A stretch of DNA of 7,914 bases from F1-60-MAGs149 sp044369995 (GCA_044369995.1 JBILWG010000089.1:1-7914); one strand, 5' to 3'. Positions 1-6,359 are shown, numbered from the stretch's first letter. Program-made: numbers and translations. Notes: generated from the sequence alone by a model not told the origin.

Positions 1-715
1 CGAACCCGTGTGCATTGATGCCGAGCTGGAGCTCTGCCGGGTCGTGACCGAACTCCTCCCACGCCTTGCGGTAGAGGCGCGTCATCGGCTCGAAGTGGCG
101 GAACTCGCCGCCGATGATGGCGAGCGCTAGCGGCAGCTTGAGGCCGGCTGCGCGCACCGCCGACTGCGGCGTGCCGCCGATCGCGATCCAGACGGGCAGA
201 GGCTCCTGGTACGCGCGCGGGTAGACCTCGCGGCCGTCGATCGACGGGCGGTGGACGCCCTTGTGCGTGACGACGGTGTTCTCGCGGACGTTGAGCAGCA
301 GCTCGAGCTTCTCCGCGAAGATGTCGTCGTACTGGGCGAGGTCCTGGCCGAACAGCGGGAACGACTCGATGAACGAGCCGCGCCCGGCCATCACCTCGGC
401 GCGACCACGCGAAATCTGGTCGATCGTGGCGAACTGCTGATAGACGCGGATCGGATCTTCGGAGCCCAGCACCGTGACGCCGCTCGACAGGCGGATGCGC
501 TCGGTGCGCGTCGCGGCGGCGGCGAGGATGGTGGAAGGGGATGAGATCGAGAAATCGAGGCGATGGTGCTCGCCGACGGCGAAGACGTCAAGGCCGGCCG
601 CGTCGGCCACCTCGATCTCCTCGAGCAGGTTGCGGATGCGCGTGCCCTGGTCGATGCGCTCGCCGGTGGCGGCATCGGGCATCGAGTCGCCGAAGTTGTA
701 GAGGCCGATTTCCAT
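1..715 (-). CDS. LLM-class flavin-dependent oxidoreductase (luciferase-like), C-terminus cut by window edge
   Basis: Hand translation of the minus strand from the ATG at 715 gives 238 codons open to the window edge. The family is the bacterial luciferase-like (LLM) TIM-barrel monooxygenases, cytoplasmic enzymes that use reduced FMN or F420 to oxidise small organic substrates. Visible hallmarks are the N-terminal strand MEIGLYNFGD, a GEHHRLDF motif around residues 48-55, the SSGVTVLGSEDPIRVYQQFA segment (77-96), ISRGRAEVMAGRGSFIESFP (101-120), and PVWIAIGGTPQSAVRAAG (174-191). Family members are usually about 330-360 residues, so roughly 100 C-terminal residues lie outside. The ATG is chosen because the N-terminal beta strand starts there and no in-frame start codon lies just upstream. 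It is divergent from the deacetylase-like gene across 64 bp. Family assignment is firm; substrate and cofactor (FMN versus F420) cannot be read. Confidence 0.93.
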   Translation of the reverse strand, partial: MEIGLYNFGDSMPDAATGERIDQGTRIRNLLEEIEVADAAGLDVFAVGEHHRLDFSISSPSTILAAAATRTERIRLSSGVTVLGSEDPIRVYQQFATIDQISRGRAEVMAGRGSFIESFPLFGQDLAQYDDIFAEKLELLLNVRENTVVTHKGVHRPSIDGREVYPRAYQEPLPVWIAIGGTPQSAVRAAGLKLPLALAIIGGEFRHFEPMTRLYRKAWEEFGHDPAELQLGINAHGF

Positions 716-746
716 TCCACGAGCGTCAACGCACGGTCGCGCCCGA

Positions 747-776
747 TTGTTCCCGGTCGCCGCTGGCGGATAGCAT
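747..776 (+). promoter_or_regulatory. Sigma70-like promoter for the deacetylase-like gene
   Basis: TTGTTC at 747-752 and TAGCAT at 771-776 are separated by 18 nt. They match the -35 (TTGnnn) and -10 (TAnnnT) pattern of the housekeeping sigma factor. Counting the last T of the -10 as position -7 puts the transcript start at about 783, on the second of two tandem GTG codons (780 and 783). That would make the message leaderless. It lies in the 64-bp divergent gap. On the opposite strand GACGCT (727-722), six bases before the ATG at 715, is a weaker -10 candidate. The call rests on pattern only. Confidence 0.45.
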
Positions 777-779
777 GGT

Positions 780-1700
780 GTGGTGATTCCCGACGACGTC
801 CGCGCGCGCGACCTGATCGGCTACGGCGCCGAGCCGCCAGCGTTTGCCTGGCCGGACGACGCCACGGTCGTCGTCAACCTCGTGGTCGTGTACGAGGAGG
901 GCTCCGAGGCCTCGCTGCGCTGGGATGACTCGCGCAACGAGGGGTGGGGCGAGTATCCGAGCGAGGGGCCGCAGCCGCCGCACCTCGATCACGGCACCGA
1001 GGGACACTACGACTACGGCAGCCGCGCGGGCATCTGGCGTCTTGCGCGCCTGATTGACGAAGCCGGTGTGCCCGCGACCGTATCGGCGACCGCCACTGCG
1101 CTCGAACTGAATCCCGCCGTCGCCGAGTGGATGAACACGCGCGACCACGACCTGCTCGGTCATGGCTGGCGCTGGCTGCCGCCGTGGAGCATGGATGAGG
1201 CGACCGAGCGCGACCATCTCGCCCAAGCCATCGCGACGTACGTGCGCGTGTGTGGTCGCCGCCCGCTCGGCTGGAACAGCCCGTATTCGGCGAGCGATGC
1301 CACGCGACGCCTGTTGGTGGAGGAGGGTGGCTTTCTCTACGACTCCGATCCCTGCGCCGACGATGTTCCGTACTACGTGGAGGCCGACGGAGCCTCGCTG
1401 CTCGTCGTGCCGTACTCGAAGACGTACAACGACAGCCGCTATCTGGCGAGCCCCGGCTTCGCCAGCCCGCGCGACCACCTCGACCTGCTGACGATGGGCG
1501 TGGACGAGCTCGTCCACGAGGGGCGGCCGGCGATGATGACGGTCGTCGTGCACGCGCGCTGGACCGGCCAGGCCGCCCGTGCCGCGGCGCTGCGCAGCTT
1601 CCTCGAGCACGCAACCGGCCTCCCGGGCGTCGCCTTCATGCGCCGCGATGACATCGCGCGCTGGTGGCTCGAGCAGTACCCGCCGCGTCCCTCGGCCTGA
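780..1700 (+). CDS. Polysaccharide deacetylase (NodB-fold) family hydrolase, PuuE/allantoinase-like subgroup
   Basis: A 306-residue cytoplasmic protein (no signal peptide) of the CE4/NodB-fold superfamily. It resembles the PuuE-type metal-independent allantoinase branch, which hydrolyses C-N bonds in purine breakdown. Visible PuuE-like landmarks: YEEGSE (38-43) where true deacetylases have the TFDDG metal motif, HYDYGSRAGIWRLARLID (76-93), GHGWRW (127-132) in place of the HxxxH zinc site, and GWNSPYSASDATRRLLVEEG (164-183). Next come YDSDPCADDVPYY (187-199), VVPYSKTYNDSRYL (209-222) and a C-terminal DELVHEG segment (242-248). Length fits the subgroup (about 300). Start: tandem GTG codons at 780 and 783. 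GGCGGA at 765-770 is a modest ribosome site for 780, while the promoter spacing suggests a leaderless start at 783. The ATG at 775 is out of frame and stops after three codons. No ureide-pathway genes are nearby, so allantoin as substrate is unproven. Confidence 0.88.
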   Translation: MVIPDDVRARDLIGYGAEPPAFAWPDDATVVVNLVVVYEEGSEASLRWDDSRNEGWGEYPSEGPQPPHLDHGTEGHYDYGSRAGIWRLARLIDEAGVPATVSATATALELNPAVAEWMNTRDHDLLGHGWRWLPPWSMDEATERDHLAQAIATYVRVCGRRPLGWNSPYSASDATRRLLVEEGGFLYDSDPCADDVPYYVEADGASLLVVPYSKTYNDSRYLASPGFASPRDHLDLLTMGVDELVHEGRPAMMTVVVHARWTGQAARAAALRSFLEHATGLPGVAFMRRDDIARWWLEQYPPRPSA

Positions 1701-3029
1701 TCAGCGCAGCGCGGCGATCGCGTCGGCGAACGCGTCGACGACGTCCACGTGCTCGCGCTTCATCAGCGTCGAGCGCAGCACCGTCGCGGTCGGCTGATCC
1801 GCCTCGAGGCCCAGATCCCCTGCCGCAACGGCGAGCTTGGCTGCGTGCCACCCCTCCGCGGCGAGCGCGTCGAACGCGGCGAGGGTCGCCGCCGACACCG
1901 CGGACGCCGTCGCGTGCGCCGGATAGAAGCAGACGATGTCGAGGTCGGGCTCGAGGACGAGCGTCCAGCCGTCCATGGCGCGGATGCGCTCCGCCAGACC
2001 GAGCGCGGCCGAGCGGGCGCCCGCGAGATGCGCGCCGAGCCCGTCGCGTGTCAGGGGCAGGGCGCGCAGGGTGGCCCAGAGCGCCGCGGCCGCAGCGCCC
2101 GAGCGGGAGCACTCGAGGCTCACTTCGCCGGGATGCAGGTCGTCGCTGGTGAAGTACGTGTACGGCGAGTCGTGCCGATAGAAGCGCCCAACCGCCGGGT
2201 CGGCGAAGACGACGCAACCCGAGCCGTACGGCTGGAGACCGTGCTTGTGCGGGTCGATCACGATCGAGTCGGCGCGGGGGAGAGCGGAGAACGGCTCGAC
2301 CGCCACGCCTGGTGCATTCCCGTCGGCCAGCAGCGTGAAGAAGCCGCCGTACGCCGCATCGATGTGCAGCCGTGCGTCGTACTGCTCGCAGAGGTTCGCG
2401 ATGCGGTGCACGGGATCGAGCACGCCGAGCCCGGTCGTGCCGAGCGTGGCGACGACGGTGCCGACGCCGCCCTGCTGCAGGCGCTCCTCCAACGCCGCCA
2501 CGTCGAGCGTGCCGTGCTCCGTCGACGGCAGCGTCTCGTGCCGCGCGCCGATCACCTCGGAGATGCGCGCGTGCGTGTAGTGCGCCTGCGTGCCCGACAC
2601 GATCACGCCGTCGGGGTGCAGGCTCCGCGCCACCCACAGCGCCTCGAGGTTCGCGATCGTGCCCGAGGCCGTCAGGTGCGAGAGGTGCGTCTCGTGCCCC
2701 AGCATGCGCGCGATCTGGTCGACCGCCTCGCGCTCGAGATGCGCGGTCGCCGGCCCGCCGTCGAAGGCGTGGTTGTTCGCGTTGATCAGCATCGCCATCG
2801 CGTAGCCCGCCCACGCCACGGGGTGCGGTGGCTTGAGCATCTGGCCGAGGTACTGCGGATCGGCAAACGGGTACGAGCCTCCGAGTCGCTCAGCCAGCGC
2901 ATCGAGGGCCTCGCTCCACGTGGCGGGCATGTCGCCGCCGTCGTGCAGCAGCGATCCGAGCGGCAGCAGCTCGGCCGCACGGCGGTGCAGGCGAGCTGCT
3001 TCGTCGGCGTGCAGGTTCGGCTCGGTCAT
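1701..3029 (-). CDS. PLP-dependent group II amino acid decarboxylase family protein
   Basis: A 442-residue fold-type I PLP enzyme of the group II decarboxylase family (glutamate, aromatic amino acid, diaminobutyrate and tyrosine decarboxylase relatives). These convert an amino acid to an amine plus CO2 in the cytoplasm. Landmarks: PHPVAWAGYAMAMLINANNH (68-87), a GGPATAHLEREAV cofactor-domain entry (91-103), TASGTIANLEAL (120-131) for phosphate binding, and H150 in the TQAHYTHAR segment, expected to stack on the PLP ring. HIDAAYGG (222-229) carries D224, expected to pair with the pyridine nitrogen. DPHKHGLQPYGSG (259-271) carries K262, the predicted Schiff-base lysine. All key residues are intact, so it should be active. 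Start: ATG at 3029, with a -10 box six bases upstream and no Shine-Dalgarno. Its TGA stop abuts the convergent upstream gene. Substrate is unknown; a non-decarboxylating role (lyase or aldehyde-forming) cannot be excluded. Confidence 0.92.
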   Translation of the reverse strand: MTEPNLHADEAARLHRRAAELLPLGSLLHDGGDMPATWSEALDALAERLGGSYPFADPQYLGQMLKPPHPVAWAGYAMAMLINANNHAFDGGPATAHLEREAVDQIARMLGHETHLSHLTASGTIANLEALWVARSLHPDGVIVSGTQAHYTHARISEVIGARHETLPSTEHGTLDVAALEERLQQGGVGTVVATLGTTGLGVLDPVHRIANLCEQYDARLHIDAAYGGFFTLLADGNAPGVAVEPFSALPRADSIVIDPHKHGLQPYGSGCVVFADPAVGRFYRHDSPYTYFTSDDLHPGEVSLECSRSGAAAAALWATLRALPLTRDGLGAHLAGARSAALGLAERIRAMDGWTLVLEPDLDIVCFYPAHATASAVSAATLAAFDALAAEGWHAAKLAVAAGDLGLEADQPTATVLRSTLMKREHVDVVDAFADAIAALR

Positions 3030-3041
3030 GTGGGCATCGTA
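3030..3041 (-). promoter_or_regulatory. Leaderless-type -10 box for the decarboxylase
   Basis: Read on the minus strand, TACGAT (3041-3036) is followed by exactly six bases (GCCCAC) and then the ATG at 3029. With the last T at -7 the transcript would begin on the A of the start codon, so it would be leaderless. No purine-rich Shine-Dalgarno precedes the ATG. No good -35 is seen at 16-18 nt. The box is inside the 44-bp divergent gap, so both promoters overlap there. Confidence 0.5.
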
Positions 3042-3059
3042 CGGTCAGCGCGGCACACG

Positions 3060-3065
3060 TATGCT
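3060..3065 (+). promoter_or_regulatory. -10 box for the MttB-family gene
   Basis: TATGCT ends eight bases before the ATG at 3074, predicting a transcript start within about two bases of the start codon. The upstream -35 candidate (TCGTAC, 3037-3042, 17-nt spacer) is poor and overlaps the divergent gene's -10 box. That would let one bound factor or polymerase affect both genes. Confidence 0.45.
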
Positions 3066-3073
3066 GCCGCGCA

Positions 3074-4510
3074 ATGGTTGTGAATCGTTTCCCACTTCTC
3101 GAACCCGTGACGCCTGACGGGCTCGACACCATCGAGCGCGGCTGGATGCGCATCGTCTCCGAACTGGGCATTCGCTTCGACCACCCGGAGGCACTGCGCC
3201 TGCTGGCCGAGGCCGGACAGCGCATCGATGGCGACATCGTGTACTTCGATCCTGCGTGGGTGCTCGAGATGGTCGCCAAGGCGCCGAGCGAATTCACCCT
3301 GCACGCGCGCAATCCGGAGCACGACATGCGCTTCGGGGGCAATCACATGGTGTTCATGCCGGTGCAAGGGCCGCCGTTCGTGCGGCGTGGGATGGAACGG
3401 CGTGATGGCGAGCTGCGCGACTTCGAGGACTTCTGCCGGCTGGCGCAGACGATTGACGAGTACGACTCGGCCGGCAGTCTGCCCGTCGAACCGAACGATC
3501 TGCCGCTCGACTCGCGCCATCTTGATGAGATCCGAGCGCTCTTGACCCTGACCGACAAGCCCTTCGGTGCCAATGCCGTCAGCGTGGCCGCGGTCAACGA
3601 CGCACTTGCTGCAGCGCGCATGGTGTTCGGCGATCGCATCGACCGCGAGGCGTGCACGTACACCAACATCAACGTCAACTCGCCGCTGGTCTACGACGAG
3701 CGCATGCTCGACGCGCTGCTGATCTACGCGCGCGCCGGGCAGCCGGTGCTGGTCGTGCCGTTCCTGCTGATGGGCGCGATGGCACCCGCCAGCGTCCCGG
3801 CGGCGCTGGCCCAGCAATTTGCCGAGGCGTTGACAGGCATCGCGCTGATGCAGGTTGTGCGCCCTGGCTGTCCTGCGGTGCTCGGCTCGTTTCTCTCGAC
3901 CACGGACTTGAAGAACGGCTCGCCGGCGTTCGGCGGTCCCGAGTCGCACTTCGGCCTGCTCGCCTCGGGCCAGCTGGCGCGTCGCTACGGCCTGCCGTGG
4001 CGGGCGGGTGGCGGCTCGCTCACCACGAGCCCGCTGCCCGATGCGCAGGCTGCTTGGGAGGGCATGAACACCATGCAGGCCGCCTTCCTGGCCGGCGCCA
4101 ACCTGCACATGCACTGCGGCGGCTGGCTCGAGGGCGGCCTTGTTGCCTCGTTCGAGAAGCTGATCATGGACCTCGACATGCTGCAGACGCTGATCAAGGA
4201 GTTCACGCCGATCGACATCGACGAGGAGTCGCTCGCCTTCGGCGCCCACGACGAAGTGCGTCATGGCGGGCACTTCCTTGGTGCCGCGCACACGATGGAG
4301 CGCTTCCGCGACTGCTTCCATCGCCCGCTGCTCGCCACGACGGACAACTTCCAGCGCTGGTCGAAGGACGGCGCGCTCGACGCCGCCGCGCGCGCCACCG
4401 GGATCTACCAGCAGCTGCTCGCCGACTACGAGCAGCCTGCCCTCGACGATGGCCTCCGTGCCGAGCTCGACGAGTACGTCACGCGGCGCCGCGCCGAGCT
4501 CGGGGACTGA
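3074..4510 (+). CDS. Trimethylamine methyltransferase (MttB) superfamily protein, non-pyrrolysine type
   Basis: A 478-residue protein of the MttB/COG5598 superfamily. These TIM-barrel enzymes move a methyl group from a methylated or quaternary amine (trimethylamine in the archaeal founder, glycine betaine and relatives in non-Pyl members) to a cognate corrinoid protein. Landmarks: RIVSELGIRFDHPEALRLLA (26-45), typical of the family N-terminus; DFEDFCRLAQTIDEYD (116-131); NINVNSPLVYDERMLDALL (198-216); and PGCPAVLGSFLSTTDLKNGS (264-283). Then come GGPESHFGLLASGQLARRYG (287-306), AGGGSLTTSPLPDAQAAWEG (311-330) and GANLHMHCGGWLEGGLVASF (341-360). The length matches family norms, and there is no in-frame TAG, so pyrrolysine is not used. 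Start: ATG at 3074 with a -10 box close upstream. Neither a corrinoid protein nor a corrinoid:folate methyltransferase is in the window. Family is firm; substrate and whether it is corrinoid-dependent are open. Confidence 0.92.
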   Translation: MVVNRFPLLEPVTPDGLDTIERGWMRIVSELGIRFDHPEALRLLAEAGQRIDGDIVYFDPAWVLEMVAKAPSEFTLHARNPEHDMRFGGNHMVFMPVQGPPFVRRGMERRDGELRDFEDFCRLAQTIDEYDSAGSLPVEPNDLPLDSRHLDEIRALLTLTDKPFGANAVSVAAVNDALAAARMVFGDRIDREACTYTNINVNSPLVYDERMLDALLIYARAGQPVLVVPFLLMGAMAPASVPAALAQQFAEALTGIALMQVVRPGCPAVLGSFLSTTDLKNGSPAFGGPESHFGLLASGQLARRYGLPWRAGGGSLTTSPLPDAQAAWEGMNTMQAAFLAGANLHMHCGGWLEGGLVASFEKLIMDLDMLQTLIKEFTPIDIDEESLAFGAHDEVRHGGHFLGAAHTMERFRDCFHRPLLATTDNFQRWSKDGALDAAARATGIYQQLLADYEQPALDDGLRAELDEYVTRRRAELGD

Positions 4511-4536
4511 CGCGCTGCGAACTGGTCGGTGCGCGA

Positions 4537-4542
4537 TACGCT
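4537..4542 (+). promoter_or_regulatory. Possible -10 box for the membrane protein / binding lipoprotein pair
   Basis: TACGCT lies in the 59-bp gap after the MttB-family stop. It predicts a transcript start near 4549-4550, about 20 bases before the ATG at 4570 and on a GTG at 4550. No convincing -35 is seen. The pair could instead be read through from the MttB-family gene, because no clear terminator intervenes. Confidence 0.35.
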
Positions 4543-4545
4543 GCA

Positions 4546-4559
4546 CCCCGTGAGCGGGG
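4546..4559 (+). other. Small GC hairpin in the leader of the membrane protein gene
   Basis: CCCCG and CGGGG flank a TGAG loop, giving a perfect 5-bp stem just upstream of the start at 4570. There is no T-tract, so it is a poor intrinsic terminator. It overlaps the possible short leader reading frame and the GGGG that might serve as a weak ribosome site. It may be structural chance in GC-rich DNA. Confidence 0.25.
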
Positions 4560-4573
4560 CTGAACTGGCATGA
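4550..4573 (+). other. Possible 7-codon leader ORF coupled to the membrane protein gene
   Basis: GTG AGC GGG GCT GAA CTG GCA TGA encodes MSGAELA and ends in an ATGA overlap with the ATG at 4570. The predicted transcript start falls on its GTG, so it could be translated as a leaderless ORF and hand ribosomes to the downstream gene. Such a short frame may arise by chance, so confidence is low. Confidence 0.2.
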
Positions 4574-5220
4574 CGGGGCACGGCGGTGGACACTCGCATG
4601 GGCATGCCGAAGTGCATGGCCCCCTCTGGCTGTCGCTGCTGATCGCCGTGACGCTCGGCACTGCCGCGGTGTTCTCCGGCATCACCGCGTGGCACGCCAA
4701 CGTCCTGTCCGGGCACTCCGTGGAGTACTTCACGCTGTCGACGCAGGCCGTCAACGACGCCAACTCCAGCGACCAGGAGGCTGCGCGCAGCCTGACCGGC
4801 CAGACGCAGCTGTTCATCGACTACCAGGCGGCGCTGACCGCGGATGACACGAAGCGCGCCACCATCATTCTCGCGATGATGAACGGCTCGACCCGCACCG
4901 CGATCGAGTGGTGGAATGCCCAGCCGGAGGAGAGTCGTCCCCTGTCGCCGTTCGTCTCCGCCAACCCGGCGTGGGACGCGCCCGGTGATGTGATCGACGC
5001 GAAGGAGGCACTCGACCGCTCGAACGAGTACCTCCATCTGGCCGAGGAGTACCTCAGTCGTTCGCACACGCTCGAGTTCTTCGCGGCGCTCCTGACCGTC
5101 GCGTTCCTGGCCGGCGGCCTCACCGGTGTCTTCGAATCCATCCGCGCGAAGCTCCTGCTGCTCAGCGTCAGCCTCGTCGTCCTCGTCGCGTGCCTGACCG
5201 GCACGGTGGTGTACTGGTGA
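4570..5220 (+). CDS. His-rich-N-terminus three-helix membrane protein of unknown function
   Basis: A 216-residue protein not assigned to a characterised family. Residues 1-17 hold five histidines (4, 8, 10, 12, 16) with glycines, a possible cytoplasmic metal-binding tail. Hydrophobic segments are at about 18-40, 168-188 and 194-214. The short ESIRAK turn (189-194) carries positive charge, so the likely topology is N-in, C-out, with a soluble extracytoplasmic domain at 41-167. That domain is rich in Ala, Asn, Asp and Gln, looks helical (VEYFTLSTQAVNDANSSDQE, 51-70; a long helix near 140-165), and has WHANVLSGHS (41-50) just after helix 1. The architecture recalls DUF4337-type proteins, but this is a loose impression. 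Start: ATG at 4570, just before helix 1, with only a weak GGGG upstream. Its TGA overlaps the next gene's GTG (GTGA), implying translational coupling to the binding lipoprotein and a shared role. Confidence 0.85.
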   Translation: MTGHGGGHSHGHAEVHGPLWLSLLIAVTLGTAAVFSGITAWHANVLSGHSVEYFTLSTQAVNDANSSDQEAARSLTGQTQLFIDYQAALTADDTKRATIILAMMNGSTRTAIEWWNAQPEESRPLSPFVSANPAWDAPGDVIDAKEALDRSNEYLHLAEEYLSRSHTLEFFAALLTVAFLAGGLTGVFESIRAKLLLLSVSLVVLVACLTGTVVYW

Positions 5221-6359
5221 GGCGCTCCCTGCTGCTGATGCTCGTGCTCGCCCTCGGCGTGGTCGCCGCCGCCTGCGGATCGTCGGGCACGGGCGGCGAG
5301 GGGATCGCGACAGAGCAGGCAGACGGCACGCTATGCGACGGCGCCGTTGGCGTGATGCTTCCGTACACCGGCACCGGCTCGACGGACCTCGTCCAGATGA
5401 ACTGGGCGCGCGTGGCGCTCGACAAGTTCAACCTCGACCACGGCACGGCCTTCACGCTCGAGCCGAGCAACGTCGATTTCGATCCGGAGGCCGCGGTCAG
5501 CGAGGCGCGCAGGCTCGTCGCGGATCCGAACGTGATCGGCATCGTCGGTCCCAAGACCTCCGCGGCGACCCGAGCGGCAGGACCGATCTTCGACCTGGCC
5601 GGACTCGCGTACGTGTCGCCGTCGGCGACGAATGCGGCCCTCACCGACGGGACGCTCCGCAACTTCTACCGCGTCGTCGCGAGCGATGCCCTGCAGGCGC
5701 CGCGGATGGCCGAGTTCGTCGTCGAGTCGCTCGACCCCAAGACCGTCCTCATCGTGAACGACGACGAGGCCTACTCGCGGGGCCTCGCCGACGCCGTCGC
5801 CACGCAGCTGGAGGCCAGTGGCGTCAGCGTGAAGCGCGTCGAGGTCGAGGTCGGGCAGGAGTCCTACTCCGAGATCGTCACGCAGGTCACGCCGCAGGTG
5901 AACGTCGTCGTGGCGCCGCTGCTGGTCGGCGATGACGGCGCGCGTCTGGCCTCGCAGCTGCACGCCGCCGGCAAGTATCCGCAGCTGGTCGGCGGCGACG
6001 CGTTGTTCGTGAACGCGTTCTACGTGCCGGGCGCGTACGTCACCACGTACGCGCCGGACATCTCGCTCCTGCCGGAGGGACGCGACATCATCCGCCTCTA
6101 CCAGTCCATCTTCGGCGACTTCGAATCGTTCGGCGGTCCCGCCTACGTGGCGATGCAGGTGGTGCTGACCGCGGCGTACGAGGCCTGTCAGCGCGACGGC
6201 GGCGTCACCCGGTACGCCGTCACGAAGCAGGTGCCCGAGGTGCAGCTCGAGGACACGATCCTCGGCGTCCCCGTCGCCTTCGACGAGCGGCACGAGCTCG
6301 TGGGCGCGAAGACGTTCGTCTACCGGGTGACCTCGGGCGGCTTCAAGCTGATCGGCTGA
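5217..6359 (+). CDS. ABC-type substrate-binding lipoprotein, LivK/branched-chain amino acid-like (Peripla_BP_6)
   Basis: A 380-residue lipoprotein starting at the GTG at 5217. A longer frame from 5190 is possible, but the shorter start places a classic signal at the very N-terminus: RR (2-3), hydrophobic 5-18, and lipobox AAAC with the lipidated Cys at 20. The GGTGG at 5205-5209 can serve as ribosome site. After a Gly/Ser linker comes a type I periplasmic-binding fold: VGVMLPYTGTGSTDL (44-58), VDFDPEAAVSEARRLVADPN (86-105), GIVGPKTSAATRAAGPIF (108-125), YVSPSATNAAL (132-142) and DDEAYSRGLADAV (182-194). A hinge and C-terminal lobe follow. Relatives capture branched-chain amino acids, amides, urea or aromatic acids for LivHMGF-type transporters, or act as receptors. 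C40 and C324 could form a disulfide. No permease or ATPase gene is in the window. It is coupled by a 4-nt overlap to the preceding membrane protein gene. The ligand is unknown. Confidence 0.92.
   Translation: MRRSLLLMLVLALGVVAAACGSSGTGGEGIATEQADGTLCDGAVGVMLPYTGTGSTDLVQMNWARVALDKFNLDHGTAFTLEPSNVDFDPEAAVSEARRLVADPNVIGIVGPKTSAATRAAGPIFDLAGLAYVSPSATNAALTDGTLRNFYRVVASDALQAPRMAEFVVESLDPKTVLIVNDDEAYSRGLADAVATQLEASGVSVKRVEVEVGQESYSEIVTQVTPQVNVVVAPLLVGDDGARLASQLHAAGKYPQLVGGDALFVNAFYVPGAYVTTYAPDISLLPEGRDIIRLYQSIFGDFESFGGPAYVAMQVVLTAAYEACQRDGGVTRYAVTKQVPEVQLEDTILGVPVAFDERHELVGAKTFVYRVTSGGFKLIG

Noticed and set aside
391..729. Minus-strand open frame at the left end starting MTLVEWKSAS
   Set aside because: It is a +1 frame of the flavin oxidoreductase gene; the frame beginning at 715 gives the LLM family motifs and stays open to the edge.
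726..1610. 294-residue minus-strand open frame opposite the deacetylase-like gene
   Set aside because: It covers the divergent promoter gap and most of a gene with strong family motifs; its composition is that of an antisense shadow.
1749..3083. 444-residue plus-strand open frame opposite the decarboxylase
   Set aside because: Arg- and Ala-rich shadow product with no motif; the opposite strand encodes an intact PLP enzyme with the active-site lysine.
3026..4546. 506-residue minus-strand open frame opposite the MttB-family gene, longer than the gene itself
   Set aside because: The plus-strand frame carries clear MttB-family motifs over its whole length. The minus-strand product is Arg/His/Val/Gln-rich with no recognisable domain, as expected for the antisense shadow of G/C-ending codons.
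4546..4559. GC hairpin after the MttB-family gene as its terminator
   Set aside because: Only a 5-bp stem, no T-tract, and it lies downstream of the candidate -10 box; better left as a leader structure of uncertain meaning.
5190..5216. Upstream start giving the binding lipoprotein nine extra residues
   Set aside because: It would put charged and Gly residues ahead of the signal peptide and lengthen the overlap with the membrane protein gene; the GTG at 5217 gives a standard lipoprotein signal and a typical 4-nt overlap.
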